Assembly (NCBI GenBank): GCA_934047225.1
Contig: OW203989.1
Span: 17,025,977 to 17,089,976 of the forward strand
Origin: Ypsolopha sequella
Taxonomy: Eukaryota; Arthropoda; Insecta; Lepidoptera; Ypsolophidae
Length of the DNA: 64,000 bases
Direction of reading: 5' to 3'
Positions 53,265 to 63,880 of the stretch are shown here, piece after piece. Below the pieces are notes generated by a model. The model was not told the origin of the DNA. It made no database searches and worked only from the letters and a program-made list of their open reading frames with translations. Numbering within the stretch: position 1 is the first letter of the stretch; each line of letters starts with the position of its first letter. The position numbers were made by a program, and so were the translations under genes.

Positions 53265-53756
53265 TAGGGTTGCCATATGTTCCAGATAAAAAAACCGAAC
53301 ATTTTGAATTAAAGGGTATCAAAGGGGTTTTTTTTGGTACAATTTGTCGAAAGGGGGAAACCCTTTGATTTTGGCCAGATCAAACTGAGAAAATTACCGG
53401 AAATTACCGAGGGTGAACACAATGAAACACTTAGTAAACATTAAAACTTATATTTTATTATTGCTGTTGGTAAGCAAAAAATCACTTTTTAACATATTTG
53501 GCACCAGATGCTACTGCTTTTAATAAACCTTTATTGCCTGAAATTGTTTCTTTAAATTCAGTGCAACTGAAAACACATAAATCGCTTTTTACGGTATTCA
53601 CACCTAATCGATTTCTTTCGTCAGTCCATACATTACCCATTACGCTAAAAACTCTTTCTACGAAGGCATTGGAGACTGGAACTCGTAAATGAGGTATATA
53701 TATCGCGTATTTACAAATAACCGGACAATCTTTTGACTTGACTTCTGGCAACCCTA
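53265..53756 (-). mobile_element. 492-bp non-autonomous hAT element with 8-bp target duplication
   Basis: Terminal repeats TAGGGTTGCCA ... TGGCAACCCTA. Perfect duplication CCTACACT at 53257-53264 and 53757-53764, the hallmark of hAT transposition. It keeps only the 3' end of a transposase gene (see 53482-53751) and so must have been moved by a full-length relative. Confidence 0.95.
53482..53751 (-). pseudogene. hAT transposase C-terminal dimerisation domain (hATC), truncated
   Basis: The frame, open right up to the element's terminal repeat, reads YAIYIPHLRVPVSNAFVERV, FSVMGNVWTDERNRLGVNTV, KSDLCVF. SNAFVERVFS and RNRL are the hATC signature. The BED finger and catalytic RNaseH-like part are absent; 89 codons remain where the family has 500 or more. 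No internal stop, so the deletion is recent or the frame is kept by chance. Confidence 0.88.
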
Positions 53757-53904
53757 CCTACACTATCTCTTATGCTCTTTTTACCGGGGATTTATACGTC
53801 CTATTGTGAAACAAAGGTGTCGATTCGGTTCGACAGGACTAACCTTATTTTAAGCCTTTGTCTTTTTGATAAAGAAAGAAAAAGAGAGAACGTTTAAATT
53901 ATAA

Positions 53905-54350
53905 TATTATTAAAACTCGCGTGAGCTGACATACTAAATTATTATTACATACGGCTTGAACACTCACGTGTGATTGTTATTGACAACTATACTTATACAA
54001 GGTGAAATTTAATCAACCGCCTGAATTCATACTGGAGACTCGGCTAGTGATCAGGAACGAGGTTCAATTGCCACATTTTTGGAAAAAGTAAAAAAAAATT
54101 TTGCTCCCATGCACTGGACTAGTTCAATTACAAATCCTAGTATAGGCAGTATAAGAGCATAAATTTTTTTTTTCGGATTTCACCTTACTGCTGGTTAAAC
54201 ATTGTTCCTGATCACTAACCAAGTCTCCAGTATGAATTCATGCGGTTGATTAAATTTCACCTTATACTTATATGCTAACCGTTTCGCCGATTACAATTTC
54301 GGCATTATCAAGGCAAGTGTCGTCCCCAGAACGACACTCGCGTTTAAATT
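53905..54350. mobile_element. ATTATTATTACATACGGCTT element copy 3, split by a MITE
   Basis: GCTGACATACTAAATTATTA, TTACATACGGCTTGAACACT and, after the insertion, TAACCGTTTCGCCGATTACA, ATTTCGGCATTATCAAGGC match 30757-30965. Interrupted at 53998-54263. Confidence 0.75.
53998..54263. mobile_element. CAAGGTGAAATTTAATCAACCG-type MITE
   Basis: TA|CAAGGTGAAATTTAATCAAC, CGCCTGAATTCATACTGGAG, ACTCGGCTAGTGATCAGGAA and mirror GTTCCTGATCACTAACCAAG, TCTCCAGTATGAATTCATGC, GGTTGATTAAATTTCACCTT. Confidence 0.88.
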
Positions 54351-54475
54351 ATGTTTAGTCCTGTCAAATAAGTAAAATCGTGTTTCACCGAATCGACACT
54401 GAAGTGAGTCTTATCACCTACGGCATAATTACCACAATATTTTCTTTTACCGTAGTAAGTATATACAAGGCGACT

Positions 54476-54710
54476 TTTTGATCATCGTCCAAATTCATAC
54501 TGGTGGCTTGGTAAGTGATCAGTATCATGGGTCAATAACAACCTTTGTGAAATTCGTAAAATTAAATTTCGACTCGGGACTGGAAGTGAATTTCTATGGG
54601 AAGCCGAAATTAAATTTTACGAATTTCACAAAAAATTTTATTGATCCAAGGTACTGATCACTTATCAAGCCTCCATTATGAATTTGGACGATGATCAAAA
54701 AATCACCTTG
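54476..54710. mobile_element. CAAGG-type MITE copy e (TA target)
   Basis: TA|CAAGGCGACTTTTTGATC ... GATCAAAAAATCACCTTG|TA. It is shortened at the centre relative to other copies. Confidence 0.88.
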
Positions 54711-54714
54711 TAGG

Positions 54715-55150
54715 TACATAATACAAATATTACGTAGAAGTGAAAAAAAAGTTCGCGCAAAAAAAAGTGCTTTGCAGTGGAATGTGATGTATTAATCATC
54801 AATGTGATGTATCGGTTGGTGATCATTGAACCTTGTTCCTGGTCCCTGGCCGGGTCTCCGGTATGGGTTCGGGCGGCTGATTGGATTTTACCTTGTATAA
54901 TATATATTTTACCTATCATTTTAATCGTAAATATATTGCCACATAAATTAAATAAACCTTTAATTTAGTTCATGTACATTTATTATTTTATTACATTTAT
55001 TTTCTTTATTAGATTAAATTTGACGTGTAAAAAGTGTATATATCTATACCTGCTTTGCAAAATAAACTATTTGAATTTGAATTTGAATTTGAATTTAACG
55101 ATACTGAATCACCTCCTAAATTACTTTCCATTTAAAATTGAAAGACCTTA
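54715..55150. mobile_element. Broken copy of the 36850-37198 palindrome, interrupted
   Basis: The right half only: GTTCGCGCAAAAAAAAGTGC, TTTGCAGTGGAATGTGATGT is cut near 54790 and resumes at 55096 with AACGATACTGAATCACCTCC, TAAATTACTTTCCATTTAAA. The insert starts with a MITE arm (54816-54897) and ends in a (TTTGAA)n tail at about 55070-55096, typical of a retroelement 3' end. Confidence 0.7.
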
Positions 55151-55151
55151 A

Positions 55152-55417
55152 ATAAGGTTAAATAATATTAGTTGGCGAAACTCAAAACATTCGTAGTACT
55201 AGTCTATATGAACAACTGTTTGTATGGGAGCTAAGCGAGATTCGCAACTTTTTTTCTCTTTCTCCCATACAAATTGCCCCGATCAGCTGACTGGTCCAGT
55301 ATGGAAAGGTGAAAACAAATTTTAAGAATTTCGCTTAGTTCCCACACAAACAATTGTTCATATAGACTAGTACTACCTATGTTTTGAGTTTCGCCAACTA
55401 ATATTATTTAACCTTAT
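55152..55417. mobile_element. Palindromic MITE with AAGGTTAAATAATATTAGTTGG ends
   Basis: AATATTAGTTGGCGAAACTC, TAGTACTAGTCTATATGAAC and mirror GTTCATATAGACTAGTACTA, GAGTTTCGCCAACTAATATT. The centre contains TGATCAGCTGACTG like the 36850 element. Confidence 0.88.
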
Positions 55418-55504
55418 ACATATATTATATACCAATAATCTTATTGTATCTTGCTCGACCAGCAGGTTTTGAACCCGGATCAAATGCAAAACATAAAATA
55501 TTTG

Positions 55505-55800
55505 AACTTTTTAGTGTTACGCACCCAAAGGGTAAGGGTCGGGACCCTATTACTAAGACTCCGCTGCAGCTGTCTGTCCGTCTGTACATCTATCACCAGG
55601 CTGTATCTCATGAACCGTGATAGTTGAAATTTTCACAGATGATGTATTTCTGTTGCCGCTATAACAACAGATCCTAAAAAACAAAATAAATATTTAAGGG
55701 GGCTCCCATACAACAGACATGATTTTTTTGCCGTTTTTATAGATAATGATACGGAACCCTTCGTGCGCGAGTCCGACTCGCACTTGGCCGGTTTTTTAAT
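55505..55800 (-). repeat. Nearly full copy of the 'ccggccaagtgcgagtc...' lepidopteran repeat, reverse
   Basis: CACCAGGCTGTATCTCATGA, ACCGTGATAGTTGAAATTTT to GCGAGTCCGACTCGCACTTG, GCCGG. Collinear with 19070-19385 on the other strand. Confidence 0.75.
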
Positions 55801-55920
55801 AAATTTGTAATGGCTCCCACTAAATTCAAGTTTCTTGCTGTCAAAGTAGTAGTTGATAAGTTGAAATAAAAATGTCAAAACCCCATGAAAAACTATACAA
55901 GGCGTAAATAGACTGCGAAC

Positions 55921-56355
55921 TTAAGGCGCTACGGAAAAGAAATCGACACTATTAGAACTTGCATATCTACTTCAGTGAAGAAGGTATTACTGTGATAAAA
56001 TATTATATTATTTTTGGAATCTTTTTCTAGGGACCCACTTAAACAGAAACCTGATTGGACATTGTTCTGTGTGATTGGAGAAATAATTCATTGAAATTAG
56101 GTCTTTCTCGACACCAATTCTCCTGGTTTGACAATTTGGAATGACATATGGACTGTAATTATATTTTATTAGATGGTTTGTAACAGTATCTAGGACCTGA
56201 TTAAACGAAATTTTGATAGCAACTTTAGTAAATTTTATATTAATAAAAAGCCGACTTTTTGCTACTTTTTCTCGAATCCGTCCCTCTCGCACTGAGGATT
56301 TTTTCGCATATGGAGTAAAAGGGACGCTAAAACTTTTACATATTGCTTTAAGGCG
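55921..56355. mobile_element. Repeat A copy 3, uninterrupted
   Basis: TTAAGGCGCTACGGAAAAGA to CATATTGCTTTAAGGCGC. It contains the empty sites for the MITE at 9699-9930 and the SINE at 23790-24145. Frames 56008-56292 and 56213-56497 overlap it and are not genes. Confidence 0.78.
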
Positions 56356-57032
56356 CTGTGTAAGGCTGATCTTTAGGTATTTCAGGGGAAGTGGTGGACT
56401 TAGTTTTCCCCTCAGCGGGACGCTCTCGTGCCTTCACTGCAGCGCGCGGTCTTATTCTGGCGCGTTTACTTTTTGTGGATATTCTGGTCACCGCTAAGAT
56501 ATATAAGTGTGTTTAGTGGTAGCGATAGTCAGAATTTATATGTATAAAAACAACTCTCTGAAGAAAAATACACGCGCAAATCTTCAGAGAAGAAGATATT
56601 CAGCTATAACTTAAATACTTTTATCTACTCCCATACCGCAATAAGGTAATTAAAACATTAAAAGTGGGTTTATAAGTACCTACATTATTTGACCGATGTT
56701 ATAATATTACATTATAACACCGTAATTCTGCGCTGTGATTGGCCAAATGACACCGCTAGAGAACCAATCACAAGCAATAACGGTCTGTCTTAATTTCTTA
56801 GCCCACGTTCTCGCTTTTGATTGATATCAGGCATCTACATATTAATTTCTTGGGCTTATGTTTCATGCATGACATATGACGAATGTTTTTTTATCATTTT
56901 TCCTGAAATTGTTTTGATGGTCTTAAATAAATTTATTTATTATTATTATTTATTAAATATAAAATTGTTCAGCATTACAGAATTAATTACATTAATTACA
57001 CAATAGAGTATTGTATGCCACTGAACGTAATT

Positions 57033-57064
57033 AGACATTGGGACACTCGAGTGTCCCAATGTCT
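57033..57064. repeat. Perfect 32-bp palindrome without spacer
   Basis: AGACATTGGGACACTC followed directly by its reverse complement. Function unknown. Confidence 0.9.
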
Positions 57065-57194
57065 CACATTATGTCACAGTTGCACAAAATACTATATCTC
57101 GCAGAAAGAAGGTCTACTTTAGAACGCTGCACGTGAACAGCTGTTTCACGGACGACGCTGCCTTAAAAAAACGCCCTTACTTATGTCGGGGCTT

Positions 57195-57610
57195 TAGAGG
57201 CTATACGAATTAAATTTTTGTCACTGTCACTCCAAGCGAAAAATCGCGCAGTGCGAGAGGGGCGGATTCAGGGCAAAAGGGAATAAAGTTGGTTTTATAT
57301 TTTTATTAAAAAAACTAAAATAGCTAGCAAAATTTCAAACATCAAATCTTTAGATATTCTTGAAGCACACCTAATAAAATATGTTTGAGTTCTGTATATG
57401 GTTCCTATTCGTCAAACGAGGAGAAAAAGTGTGTTTGAAGACCTCATTTCAACAATTATTTTTATCGAGGAAAATGTATCCAAACATGTTTTCCAATTTC
57501 CAAACCCTAGATTATATAGTCAATATACCAGAAATGTATTAAACTTTCCCGTGTATTTCATGAAATACACAGAAAAGAAACACCCGTATTTTTTTCGCAT
57601 ATCGCCTTAA
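57195..57610. mobile_element. Repeat B copy 2
   Basis: CACTGTCACTCCAAGCGAAA, AATCGCGCAGTGCGAGAGGG, ATTCGTCAAACGAGGAGAAA to TTTTTTCGCATATCGCCTTAA. Opposite to 50461-50870. Confidence 0.75.
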
Positions 57611-58680
57611 GGTTCACGCATTCTTGTTTGAAACTCAAATATTTCCCAAATTATTGTTTCTTGTTTATGTGGTTTCATTTCAAGGTAGCAGTCTATTTTC
57701 AAACTTTACGCCAGTGCTAAATAATTTAATAGTAGTTTATGCAACAAAGGAATAAATTACGAGGACGATTTAAATCAATCAATCAATCAATCAAAACGTT
57801 TATTTGCTAAAACACGAGCGTAGCGAGTGTTTTAAACGTAGCCGAGTAATTTATTGCTCTTACGCCCGTGTATCATACTACGTTTTTCAATGCAGAGTGT
57901 GAGGAAATAAAGCAAATATAATCTTGTGAACTTTAAATTGTAATTGGCTCAAAAGGACTGTATCCAGAGCCGTTAAACAATGGAAGAAAAAGTATGACAT
58001 TTATGGTACACAGGAAAGGCTGCAGGTTAGCCTACCACTGTAAATAAATAAAAAAAAATATAATAATAAAGCCCTAGGGCAAAATAATCGACTTTCTGTT
58101 CGGTTTTGATGCATAAAAAGTGGGCCTTTACGAGCACATGCATTAAAAAATTAATTAGATTTTGAAAGCTTGCAGTCGCCCCTACGTATTATTCGGCCTT
58201 GCGCCACCGTGCGTTTTAATATAATTAGCCTCAGCGTTCGAGTATTCAAAATGCTCTTGGACATCACCTCATACCAGACGAGACGTGATTAGATAGATGT
58301 AGAACTTAATATCAGAAGGCTCCGATTTCCGATAAATACGTTATTTGTACGAACCCTATCTCCACTTATTATAATATATCCGATGTATGTAGCGATGTAG
58401 ATAAATACTCGAACATTTTTGTATTTATTCGTGCAATTTATTATCTTTACGGTCACACGTCTGAGTTACGTTTGTTTATATATGAACGTGTATCAATGTA
58501 GTTTTAATTTTGATTAAACGCAAGCTGTTTTTCATCGTCTCAGCTGATTAAATACTAAATTGAACTAAAGATTACTTATTTATCGGTCTACTGTACGTAC
58601 ACTCACCTTTAAACGTCACATAATAACAATAAATAGGTATTTTACAAAGCCAATGATCATAATATATAGTTTGTATACTG
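57611..58680. other. Intergenic, little recognised
   Basis: It contains a (CAAT)n microsatellite at 57775-57795, an ACACGAGCGTAGCGAGTGTT hairpin at 57812 and otherwise unique AT-rich sequence. Confidence 0.4.
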
Positions 58681-58690
58681 GTACTATATA

Positions 58691-58951
58691 CAAGGTGTAA
58701 CAGAAAGGTGTAACCATTATTTGAAGAGCTTATTCAGGCAATGGCATAGAACAACTTTTACTATGGAACAAACCCTGTATCTCGAAAAAAAAAATATCCG
58801 TTTCATAGATAAATGCAATGCCGCTCGGCCGAAATGTATGGCAGGGCAGATTTTTTTTTTAATGTCGATGTTGGCTCCATAGTAAAAGTTGTTATATACC
58901 ATTGACTAAATAATCTATTCAAATATGATTACACCTTTCTGTTACACATTG
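58691..58951. mobile_element. MITE with CAAGGTGTAACAGAAAGGTG ends, copy 2 (TA target)
   Basis: TA|CAAGGTGTAACAGAAAGGTG, AACAACTTTTACTATGGAAC and mirror CCATAGTAAAAGTTGTT, CTTTCTGTTACACATTG|TA. Confidence 0.88.
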
Positions 58952-59117
58952 TATATATATACCTATTTATGTATTCATATAAAAAACACTTCAATACAGT
59001 AACTTCCAGATTATATTTCGTTTTCAACTTTCTGTCGGTGTCAGTCAAATTAAAAAAAAATATTTAAAATTTTTTGTTATGTCTTATAACAAAATTTGGA
59101 GAGTTATTTTAAGATTA

Positions 59118-59389
59118 ACATTATATCATTGCAGTATAGAAACGCAGAAATAAAAGTAAATCTGGATGTGAGGAGCTCTGAACCGGGAATCGAACCCGGG
59201 ACCTCTCGCTTGCCGGGCGATTGCTCGGCAAGCGAGAGGTCCCGGGTTGGATTCCCGGTTCAGAGCTCCTCACATCCAGATTTACTTTTATTTCTGCGTT
59301 TCTATACTGCAATGATATAATGTTAATTTATATCTCCTTGCGATGGATAAATCGCCAAGTGTTCAAACATAGAAATTTATTTCTGTCAT
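59118..59389 (-). mobile_element. Inverted dimer of a tRNA-derived SINE with 16-bp target duplication
   Basis: Two SINE 3' halves point outward and share a palindrome of about 100-bp arms: AATGATATAA, TTTACTTTTATTTCTGCGTT, GAGCTCTGAACCGGGAATC, ACCTCTCGCTTGCC. GGTCCCGGGTTCGATTCCCG is a tRNA B box and T arm. AGTTATTTTAAGATTA flanks at 59102-59117 and 59390-59405. The nearly identical frames 59096-59320 and 59121-59312 are the palindrome read on both strands. Confidence 0.85.
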
Positions 59390-59687
59390 AGTTATTTTAA
59401 GATTATTGTGTACTTTGAACGTGGGTTGTAAATTATATAATTAAAAACAACAGTGTTCAACATATAGAAGCCATAAAATTCATTTATGTACTTGTTTTCT
59501 TTATCGTGTGATTGTAACGAATTCACTAAAAGTACTAGCGATAACATTTCACTGTCTATTCTTTACAACAAGGAGGCATTTTAGTATAAATATCGATTAG
59601 TTTTCAACTTGCTATTCAGAGTAAATGAATAAAAGGTGCCACTTAACATGCAACATTATTATGTATTACGGAATAATAACCATTAAG

Positions 59688-60357
59688 GGGCTCCACAATA
59701 CTAAACATCAGTATTGTATTGGATTCAGCTCCGTCAATTTAGATCATAAAAATTTAAAAAAATTATCGCGTGTTTCTTGACTCAAGACAATAATTAATTA
59801 CACTTTATAAATAAACATACTTTCAATCTTCTATTAAGTATATAACTTTTAAAAAAGCATGAATTTCACGAAAAAAGCGATTCAGTTTCCATATTTCAAA
59901 CCCGATTCAGGGGCCTTAAGGGGCTTCAAAATGCTAAAATTCAGTCCTGCTCTAACGCGTTTGTTTTGTAACTCTCTATCCTGCTCTGTTTAGATACCGC
60001 GCACGAAAAACTTCAGTTATTTTGAAATCGCGGCTCCATTAGGTCATTAACCATAATTTCTTTATGTAATAAAGATGTTTTTTTCTAGTTAGTATCTGCG
60101 TGTGTTTGTTTCGTTTCAATCTGTTTTGAAATGGAAACTGAATCGCTTTTTTCGTGAAATTCATGCTTTTTTAAAAGTTAATTAATAGATAGTTAATTAA
60201 TTAATAGAAGATTGAAAGTATGTTTATTTATAAAGTGTAATTAATAATAACCTTGAGTCACAAAACACGACATATTTATTTCAAATTTTTACCATCTACA
60301 TTAACGGAACTGAATCCACTACAAAACTGATGTTTAGCATTGTGGAGCTCCTTAAGG
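59688..60357. repeat. Repeat R, palindromic, copy 1
   Basis: The left arm GGGGCTCCACAATACTAAAC, ATTGTATTGGATTCAG, AAAGCGATTCAGTTTCCATA pairs with the right arm CTGAATCGCTTTTTTCGTGA and GATGTTTAGCATTGTGGAGC. Arms are about 210 bp and the centre about 230 bp. Repeat P follows at once. Confidence 0.8.
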
Positions 60358-60905
60358 TGGGCCATGCCGCTCAAGTTCCATATAAATGCTTTAAATGTTT
60401 GTGACATCCTGATTGCTTTGATCTCAATGAAACTTTGCACACATCTTTACATATGTTTCCCTTCCCCCTACACCGCACTCCGACCTATATCTCATTAAGA
60501 GGTGCAAGATGGCGAGATATTCAAAAAGTGCCGAATTTGTGAAATTATTTCAGGTAAAAACGTTTTTCCATGAAACGGCAACTGTTTATTTATAGAAAAG
60601 TATATAAAGTTAGTCTTCTTTACATAAAAGACGTCTGTATTTCTCTCTTTTTTATTTCCAGTATATACCTACAATAAAAAATATGCAACTTGCTAAAGTT
60701 TGCGTAAAAACGAGGCAATATTCACGATATCCCGACAGCCATTATGATGGTGTTTCATTTTGCTTTTTGGGCTGTTCACAGATGTAGTTAGATGTCGCTA
60801 GATAATAATTATAAAAAAAATTAAGAAAATAAGCTGTTAACTTCACATTCAGTTTTTACCTTTTGTATATCTTAAGATAAATCCGCGCATAAGGGGCCTC
60901 GTAAT
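60356..60905 (+). repeat. 530-bp repeat P, copy 2
   Basis: Collinear with 31468-31998. The ATGGCGAGATATTCAAAA ... TTTCAG|GTAAAAAC exon-like stretch is kept at 60509-60553 without indels. Confidence 0.75.
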
Positions 60906-61244
60906 AATGTTGGAACAAAACAAACTCACTTTTACGTTTACGGCATATCCGTATCGGTCGAGAAACCGAATCAAAAGTGAAGGTACCACTTTCGCTTGTA
61001 AGCCTTGCCAATCCAACTGTGGCTACTTTATTATGTTGAACCAAATATTTAGGTATTGCTTTATTTTTCAAGATAATATTTATCAGGCATTTATTTTACG
61101 GTGTACAACTGCTTACAAGGTTAATTTATGCTTATATTTCATACCTTATTTCGTTCCTAGCAAGCACAAGTCAAGTAATTTTACAAATATTTCATACTTT
61201 TATGGGTCAATTCTCTGAATTTTTTAACAAAATATTAAAAAGTA

Positions 61245-61440
61245 GACGCGAAGTGGCTCACTGTAAAGTGGGTATCTATAAATATCATTACAGTATGGGA
61301 AAGCACATCGGTAAATTCACGAGTTGTGTTGAGACCTGGATAGCTCAGTGGTTAGAGCAATCGCCCAGTAAGCGAGAGGTCACTTTTCTTTTCTTTACTT
61401 TTTTTTCTGCGTTTCTACTGCAATGATATAAAGTTAATTT
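61245..61440 (+). mobile_element. tRNA-derived SINE with 11-bp target duplication
   Basis: It is flanked by ATTAAAAAGTA at 61234-61244 and 61441-61451. It contains CTGGATAGCTCAGTGGTTAG, AGCAATCGCC (A box and anticodon arm) and ends TTTCTGCGTTTCTACTGCAA, TGATATAAAGTTAATTT like the 59118-59389 dimer. The B box is missing here. Confidence 0.85.
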
Positions 61441-61745
61441 ATTAAAAAGTAATTATAACGGCCAAACCAAAGTACAACTTTTAGCTGAGACAAGTTTTAA
61501 TAATAGTTTGTTATATGCATTAATAAACATAATATTTAATGATATTATGGTAGCTTCATGAGTATGATTATTTCAAAATCATTATTTATTACTTATTTTA
61601 ATTTAAAAGAAAATTGTTTTCTAGCTATTTTAATATCATTAAAAATATGTTTATGCATATAGTAAACTATTGTTAAAAGTAATCTTAGCTAAAAGTTGTA
61701 TTTTGCCATTATAATTATTTCTTAATATTTTGTTACAAATCCGGA
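61441..61745. repeat. Palindromic block Q, copy 2
   Basis: ATGATATTATGGTAGCTTCA, ATATGCATTAATAAACATAA and mirror TTTATGCATATAGTAAACTA, TTGTATTTTGCCATTATAAT. Outer sequence continues left of the SINE insertion (TTAACAAAATATTAA at 61223). Confidence 0.7.
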
Positions 61746-62150
61746 GGCTAAACATCAGTTTTGTATTGGATTCAGTTCCGCCAAAAATTTTAAAAAAATA
61801 AAATTAAAATTTGAAAAATATATCATGTTCCTTGACCCAAGATAATTATTAATTACACTTTATAAATTATCATACTTTCAATCTTCTTTTAATTATGTTA
61901 CTTCAAAAAAGAATGAATTTCACGAAAAAAGCGATTCAGTTTCCATATTTCAAAATCGTTTGAGACGAACTAACACACGCAGATACAAACTAGAAAAAAA
62001 ACATGTTTATTACATGAAAAATTATTATTCATGTACTAATGTAGTCGTAATTTCAAAAGAACTGAAGTTTTGCGTGTGCGGTATCTGATTAGAGCAGGCT
62101 AGACAGTTAAAAAACAAAAGCGTTAGAGCAGGACTGAATTTTATCATTGC
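61745..62150. repeat. Repeat R copy 2
   Basis: GAGGCTAAACATCAGTTTTG, TTGGATTCAGTTCCG, AAAGCGATTCAGTTTCCATA, GAACTGAAGTTTTGCG and GCGTTAGAGCAGGACTGAAT. Single arm plus centre, allowing the layout of the unbroken unit to be read. Confidence 0.75.
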
Positions 62151-62159
62151 GTGGTCAGT

Positions 62160-62345
62160 TAAATTGATTTTAATAACAGACTAATTCATACTGGAAACCT
62201 AGTATGTTATCAGTTTCAAGATTTAATAACTTGTCGCGAAATTCGATAAATGTATTGATACTGATCACCGAGTCTCCTGTGTAGTAATACTTTATATTCT
62301 CTGCTCCTGTGTTCATTTGGCTATATCAATAGAGGTCACCACATA
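62160..62345. mobile_element. Decayed MITE of the 'ATTCATACTGGAAACCTAG' type
   Basis: ACTAATTCATACTGGAAACC, TAGTATGTTATCAGT and the mirror ACTGATCACCGAGTCTCC, GGCTATATCAATAGAGGTCA. Insertion of TAATACTTTATATTCTCTGC breaks the right arm. Confidence 0.55.
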
Positions 62346-63354
62346 TACAGGGCGTCCCACGGCTATGCCACATGGAGTGAAAGTATCTTAAATATTGTAT
62401 ATGGAACATTTTACTGAAAGAAGACATTATTTTAATTTAAAAAACAATTTAAACTGCATTCATAGACCTTTTAAATAGTTACATGGTTGAACCCGGAATC
62501 GAACCCGTTACATGAGAAAAATAATTATCCTGTAGTTTTATCATACCAATCGAAAGGCTTCATCATACGGAATATTTTTTGCTAATTAACATAGTATGAA
62601 AAAAAATATCAAGTTGATCTCTACATAGAAAATAAATACAGCTACTTGATAAGATTTTTTAAATATCACAAAGTATTTTTTGATACGGACCAAGTGTGGC
62701 GTTTTTTTTAAAGTTTGATACTGAGGACCTACCATGAGTTTTGCACTCGATACTAACTGGTCTAATAACTTGAACTGTATCAAAATTGGTAAAGTAGTTA
62801 ATCCTTTCCTACTTCTTGTTAAATTAAATTGCAATGTCCCCGTATGCCTATGTCGGAGGATGTTTATATATCTGTATATTCCTGCAGGTAAATATACTCC
62901 CGACATACTCCCACGCGCATTGTAGTACTAAATTCTGGTTACGCATTAAAATAAATTCAGCTGCGTGATTTTTATTTTATTAGAATATAACTACATAAAA
63001 CCAAATGAGCATACCTATCTAATAAACTGAATAACTAATGAGTTGACTAAACAATACTGAAATACATTCTTGAATTGCTTAACTTAGTATTTAAAATAAG
63101 AAATACTTTAGAATTACGTATGAAAATACTCGTGTAACATTTTTAGGGTTCGTACGTAGCACGTGAGGTGTCTATGAGTGATGCAAAATTCACAATTGGA
63201 ACTCAGTAAGTTTTCATAAACATGGCACCTTTTGCGTAATTTGCATAAATTTATTTTGGCTTCACAAAATCATTGACATTCATTGTCTGAAAAAAAGTGT
63301 AGGAAAACAAAATAAACACGATGTGTTAATGTTGTTTCCGGTCACATATATGGG
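62346..63354. other. Intergenic, nothing recognised
   Basis: A tRNA-like B-box remnant (CCCGGAATCGAACCCG, minus strand) at 62490. The frames 62586-62906 and 62734-62925 show no domain. Confidence 0.4.
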
Positions 63355-63880
63355 CTTTATGAAAAGTTAGCTAGCATACCGGATGAGTACCTAGGTGAAA
63401 TATGATGGTAATGATATAATATGAATATAGCTAGATTTATGAATCAAACTTAGCTAGCGTACCCAATGAGTATGTAGGTAAAATATAATGATAATGATAT
63501 TATATGATTATAGCTTCATAAATGAAAGTTAGCTAAAGCGATACTGCAGCGCATCAGGAATGTACGCGGAGGCACAGACTGATAGCTTCACAGCAATAGT
63601 CCGAAAACTGTAGTTGTAGTTGTAGGCATCACACAATTTAGTTGTGTGATGTCTGAAACAGCGACTTCCGCTGCCTTTCTGTGTTTTTACTTTTGTGTGT
63701 AGATAAGGATACTAACATAGTTTTTAAGCATTTACTAAGTAAGATTTCTGTCTGAAATAAATATTTTCTTTCTTTCTTTCTAAAGCGTACCCGATGAGTA
63801 CCTATGTGAAATATGATAGTAATGAAACCTAACTTTACCCTGCTATAAATATGTGCATTTATGGCTGTATGATACATTTA
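63355..63880 (+). repeat. Three tandem units of about 100 bp, the third separated by an insertion
   Basis: TTAGCTAGCATACCGGATGA, GTACCTAGGTGAAATATGAT recurs near 63450 and, after the 63541-63779 insertion, at 63785 (TACCCGATGAGTACCTATGT). Degenerate satellite-like units. Confidence 0.75.
63541..63779 (+). mobile_element. Retroelement 3' piece with (TTTC)n tail and 8-bp duplication
   Basis: Flanked by CTAAAGCG at 63533-63540 and 63780-63787. The tail AAATAAATATTTTCTTTCTT, TC and a polyadenylation-like AATAAA suggest a 5'-truncated LINE or SINE. The frame 63638-63877 is not a gene. Confidence 0.75.

Noticed and set aside
56008..56497. Genes in repeat A copy 3
   Set aside because: The frames are not kept in the copies at 9.5 and 23.6 kb.
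59160..59280. tRNA gene
   Set aside because: Only T-arm and anticodon-arm halves in mirror orientation; no acceptor stem or D arm completes a cloverleaf.
59096..59320. Two almost identical frames on opposite strands (EPGIEPGTSRLP)
   Set aside because: They arise from the SINE palindrome, which reads alike on both strands; the residues are translations of a tRNA B-box region.
61325..61385. tRNA gene at AGCTCAGTGGTTAGAGC
   Set aside because: The B box and 3' acceptor half are replaced by SINE tail; flanking 11-bp duplications show it is a SINE.
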